Shown here in pieces: positions 1-11,231 of a stretch of 64,000 nt of DNA; position 1 is the first letter of the stretch, and every line of letters starts with the position of its first letter. The notes beneath the pieces are model-generated. The model saw only the letters and a program-made list of their open reading frames with translations, searched no databases and was not told the DNA's origin. Source of the stretch: Heliopora coerulea (lineage: Eukaryota > Cnidaria > Anthozoa > Scleralcyonacea > Helioporidae). The stretch lies in NCBI GenBank assembly GCA_030142905.1, contig JASJOG010000075.1, positions 248,001 through 312,000 of the forward strand, written 5' to 3'. The position numbers and the translations under genes were made by a program.

Positions 1-999
1 AACGGGAAAGTTGAACTTGGCTCAACTTTCCCGATCTATCGCCGATGAGATACAGGCAGTCTGCGATTATCTCCTATGGTATTCACATAAAAATTGGACA
101 CTCATATGCGGTGGTCTGCAACGGTAAGCGATTGCTTAACGATTTTATGTGAGCCAGGCATTACCAGTAAATTTCATTTGTCGTCCGTTTTGCATTTGAG
201 TCCCCCTGAAGGTCCCTTTGATTTAAACTTTATGTAACCTCAACTCCGATCTCGGTAACATACCTAGCTGGGCTTCCATCGGTCATATAAACTGTGTGAA
301 GATGTAAGAACGAGCCGATTGCTTCACAGGTTTCTCGAACATTTCTCTGAAAAAAAAAGTATTAAAACCTGACTTTTAGAAGAATGTCTTTCACTCCAAA
401 ATTGCCAAAAATGTTAGATATTTCGATTTCATGTTATATGTTCGTATGTAGGGTACTTTGTCCTCGGGTTAAATTTCGAAAACGGATGAAATAATCGGAA
501 AGCTCTAAAAATCAAATGCAACAGATATTTAAACTTTGTGCGGTATTTCATTTATGCCATACTTAAATGATTCTTTAGATCAAGAGTTCTCAAGGAGGGA
601 TACGCGTTCCCGCAGGGGCACTAGACGGGGTTTTGAAGGGGTACGCGAGAAATCCACTTGTTAAGCGTCTTTTCACCCCGTATCCTGTAGAACTTTCGTC
701 AGTAAGCATCATTCAAAATTTGATCAAAGCAAATTTTGTGCTTTCTTATGACGGTCATCTCGCTTCTGTCACATGATTCTTTGAAAACCTTTCTCAGAAC
801 TCGATCAACAACCGACGTGCAAAATTTTGTTAAGGTATTTTGACACTTTATTCATGGCTATTAATTTCGTCCACGAATTTGGATGTCAGTGAAATTAAGT
901 GAATTAAGAATGTCAGTGAAAAGCCCTTTTTCGAAAATGGAAGTGCTGTTTCAAGTAGAATAAAAGCAAAACAGTGGTGGCATGAGAGGAGGCTATAGT
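1..999. other. No gene seen; short hairpin at the left edge
   Basis: The only structure I note is a hairpin at 4-32, GGGAAAGTTGA / TCAACTTTCCC with a 7-base loop. A related GTTGAACT...AGTTCAAC string recurs at 4630-4655, so it is probably part of a dispersed DNA element. No coding frame is supported. Confidence 0.5.
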
Positions 1000-1310
1000 C
1001 CCTCCGGCAGGGAACCTTAGCCCCCGGTCGGGGAAAAATTAATAATCCGCCGAGGAATTTTTATTGATTATAGCACATTTATATGTTGTACAAACTATGA
1101 GAACTTGTTATTGATTTAGCCAAGAGAGATAGCAGACTCTTCTCTTCTTGTCAAATCTAAAAGTAAACTGTTTCTAGTCCATTATTTTGATTATTCTCGA
1201 GAAAAATAACATGATGTTTTCGACCTTCAAATAAGGAAATTATAAAGATGCGCGGGCCTGGTCCCTCTGGTTTAGCCCCCCTGTCGGGGACACTAGCCCT
1301 TGCGTCGAGG
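1000..1310 (+). repeat. Dispersed repeat A, copy 1
   Basis: The block around 1035-1245 (GTTGTACAAACTATGAGAAC, TTTAGCCAAGAGAGATAGCA, CATGATGTTTTCGACCTTCA) recurs as a reverse complement at 10745-11040. GC-rich TAGCCCCC...CGGGG strings mark both ends of this copy (1018-1036, 1271-1290), as in a non-autonomous transposon. Confidence 0.6.
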
Positions 1311-3629
1311 AATTCCTGTCGGCACCCCCGAGATAAAAATGAAGAATGAAAAGCATCTGAGTGATCAGCATCTGAGCCTTCTGCCACAAACTTTCTCTCT
1401 TGGGAGACGGCATCTGGACAGCCTCCCGTGTAAGGCCCCCGGCGGAGCTTACCTACTACTCTCTAAGAAATATTATCGGGACAGGACGTGGGGGTACATA
1501 AAGAGTAGGGGAAAGATGCAACAGGTACCTGGTGAGAAAAAGGTTGGGAAACCTGCTTTACATAATGGTAATTTGCTGCACAAGGGCTAAAGTTTGATCG
1601 ACGACCGCTGGACGGAAGACCCAGGGACGGATTTAGGTGGGGGCTCATCGGACGAGCCTCCCTCCCCTTCTTGAGCAGTTGTCGTGTGATTTTTTGCACG
1701 GTTGCAAAGCACAAGCATTACATGTAAGTATTTCGACCATCAATAACATTGACGATTACTTTCAAAGAGAACTGGAGTAAACAGCAAAGAAAAGAGTGAG
1801 TAGAAAAAAATTCAAATTCAAACAACATCGGAAACAACAGTACCATAAAAATTCTTCCATTAAAACACCACATATTGGAGTGAATTTGCGCCCCCACTTT
1901 CTCAAAATTCTGGATTCCCCTGGGACCAGTCGAATAGGAACACCCTACTGCATATTTTGATGGAGCGCTCTCGAACAGCTTTCGGGGGGAATGGCAACCG
2001 CTTGGTACCGAATTTGGGAATTCCAGATAGGTGAATACTAGAAAGTATATTTTAAAATAGGTTTCTGCGAGAGGCCCAGGAACGAGGGGGTGTATAAGCA
2101 TTTGAACTGGGGAAAGGACTGTTTAGAGAGTGTTTTGCTGGTCGTTTAGGGTTATGTTTAGGGTTAGGGTAAGGGTCAAGGATGGGTGGTATATGTTTTA
2201 AAGTATTTACTTTTCAATTGATTCGTTCTCAATCTCCCCTCGAAACCTTACTTTAAGGTATACTTTCTAGTAATCACCCTTTCAGATAAGAACTATTGCA
2301 AAGGACTGGAACAAGTCTACGTGTGCGTAGCTGTGCAAACCTCTGACCGCAATAAATAGCGTCAGTCCTGCCCACAAATATCCACATGGTTTTGACGAGT
2401 GACGGATGAATCTCTATGGTGACCATCAAATGGTTAGATGTTGTTCAGCGACAGGGACAGTTGCCTTCATACAAGCGACTTTGTATCAAAATTAATTCAC
2501 CAACAAGCAGAAAGCATGATCTTATCTTACGCAAGTCACTGCACAGCCAATAATTTAGAACGGACCCACGGCAAAGGCAGTTTGAGAAAACAAATACTGA
2601 TAAACAGTTTTGCTTCGTCGAACTGATGTTTAGTTGCCAGTCCCGCAACACAGGGGCGCGGCAGATTCGCACCGCAAAATGCGAACCAAATTTTGTATTT
2701 TTTTTTTTTAATATACGATACAATAGAAAAATTGACTCGCAATATTTTGCGAATTATTTTCTTTTTTCTTTTTTTTTCATTCTATTTCAATTTTAACAGA
2801 TATATATCGGTTACGTTCTCTCTTGTGTGTGATTTCCACCATTTTATGAACGTCTATCTCCGAAATTCCCTTTCGGTTACGGTATAGTTCGGGTTTCTTC
2901 ATGTGCTTCCGATTGCGATCAAGTTATGGTTACCTTCAGATTAATTAAAACCAAGGATTGTTTCTATATTTCTACGTGTATCATAATTAAATATACAGTA
3001 CAATTAACAATCCAAAACGGATCAAAAATGCTTATATTGCCGTCAACCCTACCTGTGCAGTGAAATTCAGAATAATTTATTTTTGCGAATCATCTTTTGA
3101 CTTTGAGAGTCAATTGCTACAGCTGAGTCGCTAGAACCGCCTACGAAATTTCTGTAATATCCTCATCCCAGCAATATCTAGAGGGTAAGATGATTATCAT
3201 CACGTAATATCGACTCATTATCGACTTATCTGAGTGATAAGCTATTTACTAGGATAGGAAATGAGCATAGGAGAGTGCCAAAAAATGTTACCGAATTATT
3301 ACCGGTATTTAATTAATCCTGGTGTGCGAATAATGAAGTGTCAGGAAAATGCACGTGAATAAATCCAATGATGATGCCTGATGCTTTTTTACACTCAAGA
3401 GTTTCGGTTTCCTCAAGGAAACCGCTTTCTAGCACTTTTTTGTTCGTTGTCTTCACTCATACTCATCGTCAGCAATCTGACCACCTGTTTTCCGGCATAA
3501 AGAAACATCTTGCCCGCAACGTCGCCAAGTCGGCGAAGATGCTAACGGCATTCCGTGAAGCTGGACCGGGTAAATTTTTCTTGAAAGTTTGCATGGCCAT
3601 GAAAACAGATGTTAATGTGTTTGTATGAA
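1311..3629. other. No supported gene; telomere-like motif and AT-rich DNA
   Basis: Short frames only. A degenerate TTAGGG stretch (TTTAGGGTTATGTTTAGGGT and onward) lies at about 2145-2177; it is interstitial and far too short for a telomere. T-rich runs occur at 2695-2790. Confidence 0.5.
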
Positions 3630-3676
3630 TGTATGTATGTATACATACATACATATGTGTATATATATATATATAT
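3630..3676. repeat. (GTAT)n and (TA)n microsatellite
   Basis: GTATGTATGTATACATACAT followed by ATATATATATATATAT immediately precedes the palindrome region. Confidence 0.8.
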
Positions 3677-3762
3677 GTAACCGAATAGATGCAACAGAAG
3701 TGTCACAGATATGGCATGGATATCTAGAGCGCTCAATACCATAATAGGCAGAGCGAAAACGC

Positions 3763-3908
3763 AAATCAAAGGGAAATTTTTGCTTGCCGTCGCTACCCTG
3801 AGTTTCACGCACTTAGGCGATCATCAGGCAACTGATGATCAGTTGCCTGATGATCGCCTAAGCGCGTGAAACTCAGAATAGCAAACAGCAAGCAAAAATT
3901 TCCTTTTG

Positions 3909-3912
<4 letters not shown>
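3763..3912. repeat. Long near-perfect palindrome (foldback element)
   Basis: Centred on G3837, the arms 3799-3836 and 3838-3875 pair over 38 bases with one mismatch. Pairing continues outward with small gaps to AAATCAAA at 3763 and TTGATTT ending at 3912. TA microsatellites border both sides, which fits insertion into, or expansion at, TA runs. No coding capacity. Confidence 0.85.
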
Positions 3913-3945
<33 letters not shown>

Positions 3946-3989
3946 TACAAATGGTCGGCATTATTATAAATAATCTTTAATATCTACAA

Positions 3990-4027
<38 letters not shown>

Positions 4028-4080
4028 CATATACTGTATATATATAAATCCATATACATATATATATCCATCCATATCTA
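3913..4080. repeat. (TA)n microsatellites
   Basis: Several uninterrupted TA runs (about 3913-3940 and 3994-4022) are separated by short unique sequence. They continue the TA-rich flank of the palindrome. Confidence 0.8.
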
Positions 4081-4127
4081 TATCCCTGCACATGTACATC
4101 ACGTATGTATGCGTATGTAACATTTAA

Positions 4128-4440
4128 AAACCGAGCAGAAGTGCTTTCTCTGGATTTAAAACACGAGGCAATAGCCGAGTATTTTAGAGCCGATAAAGCA
4201 CTTACTGCGAGTTTTTTTAGATGTTGTTTAATATGAACCTATTAATACGCTAATTTGGGAAGAAAGTTTGGAAATTTGTTTTCTAAGCCGAAAAAATTAA
4301 CTTCTTCACATATAAAGTCACGTCTTTGTCACATATTAAGACACGACCCTTATGATTTTCCTTTGTATTTTCTACATGAATTTTAAATGAATTTTATAAG
4401 TTTATAATATGCACATATAATCCTAACTAAAATCAAGCAG
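4128..4440 (+). repeat. Dispersed repeat B, copy 1
   Basis: The start AAACCGAGCAGAAG, then GATTTAAAACACGAG, CCGAGTATTTTAGAGCCGAT and later AAGACACGACCCTTATGATT are shared with 12477-13080. The last part is also shared with 37868-37955. It is an ancient, internally uniform interspersed repeat of unknown class. Confidence 0.6.
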
Positions 4441-4450
4441 AAAATCTTAA

Positions 4451-4475
4451 CTGACGAAGGGTCTTCGGGCGAAAA
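4451..4475 (+). ncRNA. Decayed hammerhead-like motif
   Basis: CTGACGA, AGGGTC, TTC, GGGC, GAAAA: the core strings are present but stem II has lost pairing and the C after GAAA is A. It lies just downstream of a dispersed repeat (4128-4440). Confidence 0.3.
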
Positions 4476-5194
4476 GTTATGATTTTGTTTTATAGTTTCA
4501 ACAGTTCGTGAACTTTTTCGTTTTGTACGCGATTGAACAAATAAAACAATTTGCATTAGACACCAAGCAATTTACAGGGCTAACCTTTCGTCCAGTTGTC
4601 TGGAGGCTACCCACGGAAAGTGATACTCTGGGAAAAGTTGAACTGAGTTCAACTTTGTTAGCAGTCGCGAACCTGTGACAGACATGTGCCATGAATTTCC
4701 ATTCCATGAAGAGCTAATCATATTTGGCCCGACTTGTCGGTGTTGAGGGATTATTATTGAAAACGGCTTAGATATGTACAAATATAATAACAATTGCTTT
4801 AAAAGTCTCAATAGAAGGACAAACCGAAGTCGCTTGGTGTCAGTCGGCGAAGTTGGCGACAACTGGTCGGCGATTAGTTGCGAATCATTTGTAACCCGCT
4901 AACGACTGTTAAGTCCCCATAGGGCAGCCTGGCTTCGACCAACGTTTCTATTCATAGCTCCCACTCTGTCAAATTTTGAACTCCTCAGAAAATAAGGGTG
5001 AAATTAAATCTTTCATTCAACGCTAAAATTAGTTCTACCTTTACTCTAGTTACTTCATCCTTTGAACACGATCAGTATATCTGTCATACGTCTCATCTAG
5101 TGTCATTCACCTATGTTTCCAAACACTTTATTGTTCACACATGCTGATTTCATCACTTGTATTTTCTAACACATTCCTCCCCACGATTCCCCTT

Positions 5195-5480
5195 TTAAGG
5201 CCTGGTTCCCACGTAATTGTTGTCATTCAGTCGGCAATTATCGCTGATCTGTGATAAAGTCTTACAACAATTACGACTTAATGGAAACTCGAGTTGTAAT
5301 AATTGTAATTCTATAGACGATCGATCGGCGACTGCTTTAGAAGTTCGATCAACTCCAACTTTTACAACACTTGCAACAGTCGCCGACGGAAAAACATTTA
5401 TTGGAAACATTCGGCGCAGACTGTCGACGACAGATTGGTATAGCCAGTCTAGACTCTACCAATAGAGTCAGTCAGTCTAT
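5195..5480. mobile_element. MITE-like fragment with CCTGGTTCCCA end
   Basis: AAGGCCTGGTTCCCACGTAA opens a segment with alternating ACAATTAC / GTAATAATTGTAAT and CAGTCGCCGACGG strings. Its left end resembles the terminal repeat of the element at 59521-59733. The right terminus is not clear. Confidence 0.35.
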
Positions 5481-5538
5481 AGCACTTTTCTCACACAAGA
5501 CCAAAGTAACTTTATAATCAGATAAATGCACAAAGCCG

Positions 5539-5593
5539 GAATCGACCCCTAGTCACGGTGGTGAGACACGTGTACGATCATGGTGCCACCAGC
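5539..5593 (-). repeat. tRNA-derived SINE, family 2 (minus)
   Basis: The reverse complement gives GCTGGTGGCACC...GTGTCTCACCACCGTGACTA and a B-box-like GGTCGATTCCGG. Relatives lie at 15843-15910 (minus) and 19486-19552 (plus). Confidence 0.45.
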
Positions 5594-5673
5594 TGCACTA
5601 GACTACTCGTAAGTTACCATTAATCGTCAACAAATATTAAACCATTGTAGGGGCAAAGGCGCCACTCCATAAT

Positions 5674-5740
5674 TTTATTCTGGCTAAGGCCAGACGATTA
5701 TACTCGTCAAGGGGATGAGCACTGCCCTTCAATGAGTTAA
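5674..5740 (+). repeat. Short interspersed repeat S, copy outside the CpG desert
   Basis: Consensus-like string ATTCTGGCTAAGGCCAGACG then ATTATACTCGTCAAGGGG, ending in AATGAGTTAA. Other copies: 26617-26672 (minus), 27301-27350, 30487-30550 and 36691-36750. CpGs are kept here and lost in the desert copies. Confidence 0.55.
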
Positions 5741-8285
5741 GTAGTCGGTATAAGATAGGCCAGGCGGAAAAATAATTCTTAATAAACATATCTGCGCCCA
5801 GCACAACACACGGATAAAAGTCATAGTAGAAAGTATAGTAAATATTCTAACCAGTGCCACAGGAACAAATTTGATTTTCGGGGGAGGTGAAGTCAGCATA
5901 TATATATATATATATACACCCCTGGAAGAATAATAGATTTTTTAAGCCTCTTAGAATGCTGCCAAGGTCATCTGCGCACTCAAATTACTCTTATTTGTTC
6001 ACGATTGATAAATCTCTTTTCTATTGAATATTATTATTTTCTACATATATAAAAATATTGTTTGTTTGGTTTGTTGTTTCTTTTCGAGACGCAGTGCTCC
6101 TAAGCACTGAAACTCGATGTCTGATACAGTTTTAGTAACAGCTGCTTCAAACTTTCTTGGTCAAATCTGCGCTCCTGTACAGCGGTCTAGCTACACTGAC
6201 TACCCGTCCGTTAGTGAAATCTTCAAAATCTCGAAGACGTAGGTCGAGTATCAGTCCACCGGCTGAACTTTGCATGAGCAGCTTTCTAACCAGTGAAGAT
6301 AAGACGCTAGTTTCATAACGCTTGGCCTGCATTGGGGGGTGGCTCAGCCCCTCATTTAAATGCATGAGGGAGGGGAAGTCCCCTTAACCCCCCGCTTCCT
6401 ATGCCTATGATTCTAACATTTCATTGCTTGGCACGTTGACAGCGGGAGTCCCTCCTTGACGAGTAAATTCGAAAAAACAAGCACGCAGCATCTATAACTA
6501 GTGTTAGTTTGTCACACAATTAGATTACTCGCCATAAATTTCTGAGATGATAGTTCACTTGCGATTCGCCCATATCCAATATTACAAGCCCATATCCAAT
6601 AGAAGGAAAATTTGGAACTGGTGGGCATGCTTACCAATTATGTGCTGCTGACCATCGCCAGGAGGAGGAAACAGCAGTATTTCGCCAGGACGGAGGGGAG
6701 GCAGGATTGGGGGTGTCCAAGAAGAATGTGTAATGATGAAATTAGTAACTGAACAAGGATTCCTCTGGTAGAGTGCACAAGCAACAGGAAGAGAGTTGGG
6801 CCAGATAGTACCCAGAGGCGTAGTTTACCCATTTCGATTGGGGGGTGACCAGCTTAATTTTCCCGAATATCGTATTCTTTCAAAAAATTACCAGGACTTA
6901 ATTTGACGTGGCGTAGCCTCGCTTCCTCAGCCCTAATACATAAATTAAATATAAACCAGTAACCAGAAGAGATTCTCACCTACCTTAACAAACCAAATTT
7001 TGCTCAAAATTTGAAGTCAATCGGGGTCAATTTTGTACATTAGTTCTAGTCCCCTACGCGGTCTTATACGTCAGTTTTAACCTCCTACGCGACTTTTTTA
7101 CACATTCCTGAAGAGTTTTCTTTGAAAATACACACAAAATGTATCTTCATAGGACAGAAATGAGTTTCAGAATTTCAAATAAATTTTGAAACAATCAATC
7201 CTAGTGACATGTTATATTTTACACGAAAATAAATTACCAAACTAACGGGAAACTTGATAAAACGGTCTTAAAAGATTACTTTAGGTAACAAGTGCACACT
7301 CTCTTTTTATCTTTAGTTTACCACCTTTAGACAATTTAGCACACTTCTTAGGCCACACAACAATAATGAATCCTTTTAAATATTCGATTATGTGAAATTG
7401 GTCCAGTAATATTTCGTCTGAACACTTTTTCCACGCTTGGGAACGTTTCCGAAGCTGAACCAAACAAAAACTGAAGTTCTTGTGTTGAGGACTGGAACTG
7501 ACGTAAAAGACCGCAATGAGGACTGAAACTGATGTACAAAATTTCCTTTCATGGGCTGCCATCTTGACTTCACTTTCTGCCCAGCCAAATGACTGGGAAT
7601 TCCAGTTAACATAAATAGAGTTCACTGGGTCGAATAACTGACGTTTAGGGAATTGTTTCGTGTTTGTATTCGTTAACTGTATAGCAGTAAAACTGCTTTT
7701 CTGGTTATCAGTCGGTTATTGTTATTATTGCCTTAATTGGTTCATATACTTCTTTTCAGAAAAGACAAAAAGAAGACACGAAGGAAAAGTGGCATTTGAC
7801 CATGACCTTGAACTCTTCATCCGGGCATGTTTGTTTTGCCCCCCCAATCTGTCAATATAGCGGTCTTCATTTTGCCGCCTGCGGTTGAGTGATATTTACA
7901 CTAGCTACAACGCCCCGTCTAGTTAATATATGATCTCTATGGTTCACTGCCCATAAATGACGCCATCATTTTGGGGACACAGTTTTGGATCCTCCAGGAG
8001 TCCAGTTATATACAGGTCTACGATTCTAACTTGAAGGTCTTTATTCCACAGATACTCAAAACAAACGTTTGAGTTTACAAGATACATAAAAAATTCTAAA
8101 TCTAATCAATCCACTATACAAAACATTTAAATTTCAGAAAAAAGGCAACGATTTATGAAACACTTCTTAAACCTCTCAGTTCTAACCCGAGGCAATCTAA
8201 ATGGATGATCACGTGACCTTAGCGTTCTTTCCCTCTTTGGGGGCAGCAGATCATGTAGTGGATTGACAGGATTATGAATTATCTT
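5741..8285. other. No supported gene
   Basis: A TA run at 5899-5916 and scattered short frames. The string CTTAATTTTCCCGAATATCG (6853) has a relative at 26059, a minor dispersed repeat. A 114-codon frame on the minus strand (7281-7625) has no recognisable domain and is probably chance. Confidence 0.5.
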
Positions 8286-8288
8286 TTG

Positions 8289-9449
8289 TCATAGAGCTTT
8301 ATCGCTCTTCTCCAATAATTCCTCTACAGGTACTACAAACTTAATGTAATCAAACTTGAAAGCTCTTTTCTGAATTCTGTCAATATTAGACAAGGACTTA
8401 CTATAGCAAGTCACACCCCAAACCTGAATAGCATAAGAAAACAGTGACATGATCAACGAATAAAAAAGGGTGTTAAGATCATCTAAGCTATACCCATGGC
8501 TTTTACATATCCTCAATATATACATTCTACCATTTGCTTTACCCATAAGGTATGCAAATTGTTTATCCCAGTTACCAAGAGCTTTGCTAAAGTAAATACC
8601 CAAAAGCTTCCACACCTTAACTTGCTGAATGCCGCTAACCACAGGTGGATCACGTTTATCTATATTTCGTTCAAGAACCAGCTTCTTAGTCTTGCCAAGA
8701 TTGAGACGCATACCGTTACGAGTAGACCACTACAAGATATTGTCTACCTCGATTGCAGTGTTGTCCACACCATTCCTTACAGGGACGCTAACGGTAATAT
8801 CGTCAGCGAGCTTGACAAGAAGACTGGTGTTCACCGATCTCTTAACGTCATTGACCATTACTGAGAATAGGATTGGCCCTAAAACCGTCCCCTGAGGAAC
8901 CCCTCTATTGATCGGGACAGACTCTGGTCGTGCGTTATCTAGACACACCCTTTGCTTTCGTCTGTTAAGGAAATCAATAACCCAATTGACAATGTAAGGA
9001 TTAACGCCCGTTGACTTAAGCTTATCACTGACAATTCTGTGACTCACCATATCAAATGCCTTAGAAAAGTCAAAGGGCATAATCGTTACAAGGTCACACT
9101 GTTAATCCAGACATTTCATGCAGAAATGCTGGTTGTACAGTAAAGCTACACTAGAACTGCATCCTTGCCTATAAGCAAATTGATCTTGCGTTAAAAATGA
9201 CATGAGAGGGCCCTTTAGCTCATTTGCAAAAACGAGCCGCTCAAATAGACGCATAATAATTGTGTCAGAAATAGGTCTCATCAAATCAACCGAATAAACA
9301 GGTGACTCCTTTGGTATTGGACACACATTAGCTGTTTTCCAAATACCAGGAACGGCCTGCTCACGCAAGGACAAGTTAAAGACATGTGTTATTACAGGTG
9401 TCATTTCCGTCGCATAATCACTCCAAAACCAGTGTGAAAGAGAATACAA
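8289..9449 (-). pseudogene. Non-LTR retrotransposon (jockey/CR1-like) reverse transcriptase fragment with two nonsense codons
   Basis: This encoded the reverse transcriptase that copies LINE RNA at a nicked target. Read from 9449 down, one frame gives WKTANVCPIPK and LMRPIS (fingers), a premature stop at about 9102, then FDFSKAFDMV (motif A, aspartates kept), RGVPQGTVLGPILF (motif B) and KLADDITVSV (motif C, the DD pair kept). A second stop follows NIL at about 8730. The frame then continues through RNGMRLNLGKTK and the thumb-side WGVTCYSKSLSNIDRIQKRA to a stop near 8289. All three pieces share one frame, so it was killed by point changes. No endonuclease domain is present upstream, so the copy is 5'-truncated. 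Confidence 0.85.
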
Positions 9450-9826
9450 ATAAAAATCACACGTTAAGTCATGGAGCTAAAAACGAGCAGCCTACAAGCC
9501 GGCGCTCATGGTGATGTACAGAACATCACCATTTCTGACGGCGAGGGTTATTTCTATCGTTATAGTTCTTCGTCAATATACTTACCGTGCAAGCAGACTC
9601 CAGACCAGCAGAACTAGTTTGATCATTTATCGGTGCAGTTCCGAGGAGACCGGTTAATGATGGTTTTGGAACGAAGAACGTGCTTTCACCGGATGACCTT
9701 CTACATAACGAAAGAAGCGTGTGTAAAGTTTCAAAACTGAACAAAAATTTAACATTAAAATCATCTTCACAGTGAAATGAGAAAAGCTCAGAATTCACCA
9801 TTACCCTGACGCCAAGGATGGATCTT

Positions 9827-10020
9827 AAGGGTTGTTTACACGTGCGATTTTGTGCATTGCGATTGACATCTTGGAGTATGTGTTTGACTGACGAGAGCGT
9901 CGAGGACAAACTGCAGCGAATCATAAGCGGACATCTTGCTGCATAGACTGTCACGAGTCTATTACATACATCAGGCTGACAATCGGAATGTGAAAAATCG
10001 CACGTGTAAACGGCCCTTTA
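9827..10020. mobile_element. MITE family C, copy 1 (about 195 bp)
   Basis: It is bounded by inverted ends: AAGGGTTGTTTACACGTGCG on the left and the reverse complement of CGCACGTGTAAACGGCCCTT on the right. The interior (TTGCGATTGACATCTTG, GACGAGAG, GTCGAGGACAAA) is nearly identical to 15561-15754. No coding capacity. TTA/TAA-like flanks are possible but not certain. Confidence 0.75.
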
Positions 10021-10046
10021 TAGAGGATCAAAACTTGACATGCTCG

Positions 10047-10546
10047 TACAGTCCAACCTGTATTCAGCGGCCGCCCTCAGAACGCTTTGGCTACTGAACC
10101 TTTTGCTAGTAGGGCAAGTCATGAACCAACGAAATCGCCAGTGACAGTTCCTAGTATCCATGGTATTCTGCGAGCGCCCGTAGTCGTTCCGTATGTTATA
10201 GCGTATGCTAGTGACTTCATTTCTGGCTCTTCAACATCAGTGAATGAACTATGCAGAAATGAATAATAACTATTTGGCGTAGTGTTGACAAAGCTGTAGT
10301 GTTCACAGATCCCTTCTACAGTGAAATAAATTTTACAGGTAAGAACAACGAAGACAGACGTACATGAAACTGCTGAAGGGTGGCCGCGGCCGCTTAATAC
10401 AGGGAACAATTACAGTGTTTGTATGGGCGATATACAGATTGCAAGTATAAAGTTTGTAGAGGAAAAAAATTCGAGAGTATGAAAACTGGCCGTTTAATAG
10501 GGGGTGGCCGCTTAATACACGGCCGTTATATACAGGCTCTACTGTA
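10047..10546. mobile_element. MITE with TACAGT termini and NotI-like subterminal repeats
   Basis: Ends TACAGTCCAACCTGTAT and (reverse complement) TACAGTAGAGCCTGTAT form imperfect 17-bp inverted repeats. AGCGGCCGC and GGCCGCTTAATACA motifs recur near both ends, as in pogo/Tc1-mariner derivatives. About 500 bp, non-coding. Confidence 0.6.
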
Positions 10547-10744
10547 GTTTAGCATAAAGGTTCTTCGAGAATCTCTCGTGAACTTCAGTGAATGGACAAA
10601 TACTCTCAATATATCGATTTGGGTGACTTGATAACTCCACCTGTACCTAAGCCAGACCCATGAATACGCCTAACCAACCATTCCCAAGCCATCAGTGGAA
10701 AATATTAAGCATTTACGCGAAGACGGTGGCAGGGAGTAGTTAAT

Positions 10745-11040
10745 TCAGGGGTGGCGACAGGATATAACCCGATGCAGGGGCTAACGTCCCCGAGAAGGGG
10801 GTAAACCTTGGAGGCCATGACTACACCTTCTTAATAATTTTGTTATTTAAAGGTCGAAAACATCACGTCATTTTCGTAAGAATAATCGCAATAACTGACT
10901 AGAAACAGTATAGTTTTAGATTTGACAAGAAGATAAGAGTCTTTTATCTTTCTTGGCTAAATCAATAACATCTCAAAGTTTGTACAACATATAAAAGTGT
11001 TCATCAGTGAAAATTCCCCGACGGATTGTTAATTGAGCTT
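10745..11040 (-). repeat. Dispersed repeat A, copy 2 (inverted)
   Basis: It matches 1000-1310 in reverse complement, including the GGTCGAAAACATCA, AGATTTGACAAGAAG and TTTGTACAACATATAAA blocks, and the GGGGCTAACGTCCCCG terminal string at 10787. Confidence 0.6.
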
Positions 11041-11138
11041 GAGCTTTTCCGAATAGTAAAGTGACGAACCAACAATTTGACGGTTTGGGTACCATTCTCA
11101 GTCTTGAGTTAATGAGAACAACATTCTTCGACCAGAAA

Positions 11139-11231
11139 TACTTTTATTGAACGAGCTTTCGGCTGCTAGTCTTCAACCTTCAACCGTTGAAGGCTGGAGA
11201 TTGGCAACCGAAAGCTCGTTCAGTAAAATAC
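11139..11231. repeat. Foldback element
   Basis: TATTGAACGAGCTTTCGG on the left pairs with CCGAAAGCTCGTTCAGTA on the right, and the centre pairs CCTTCAAC with GTTGAAGG. The whole can form one interrupted hairpin of about 45-base arms. Confidence 0.7.

Noticed and set aside
2145..2177. TTAGGG-like repeats suggesting a telomere
   Set aside because: Only about three degenerate units, interstitial, with unrelated DNA on both sides; the CCTAA-rich stretch at 26700-26790 is similarly decayed.
7281..7625. 114-codon minus-strand frame
   Set aside because: No recognisable domain, no splice or promoter support, and overlapping frames of similar length on the same strand.
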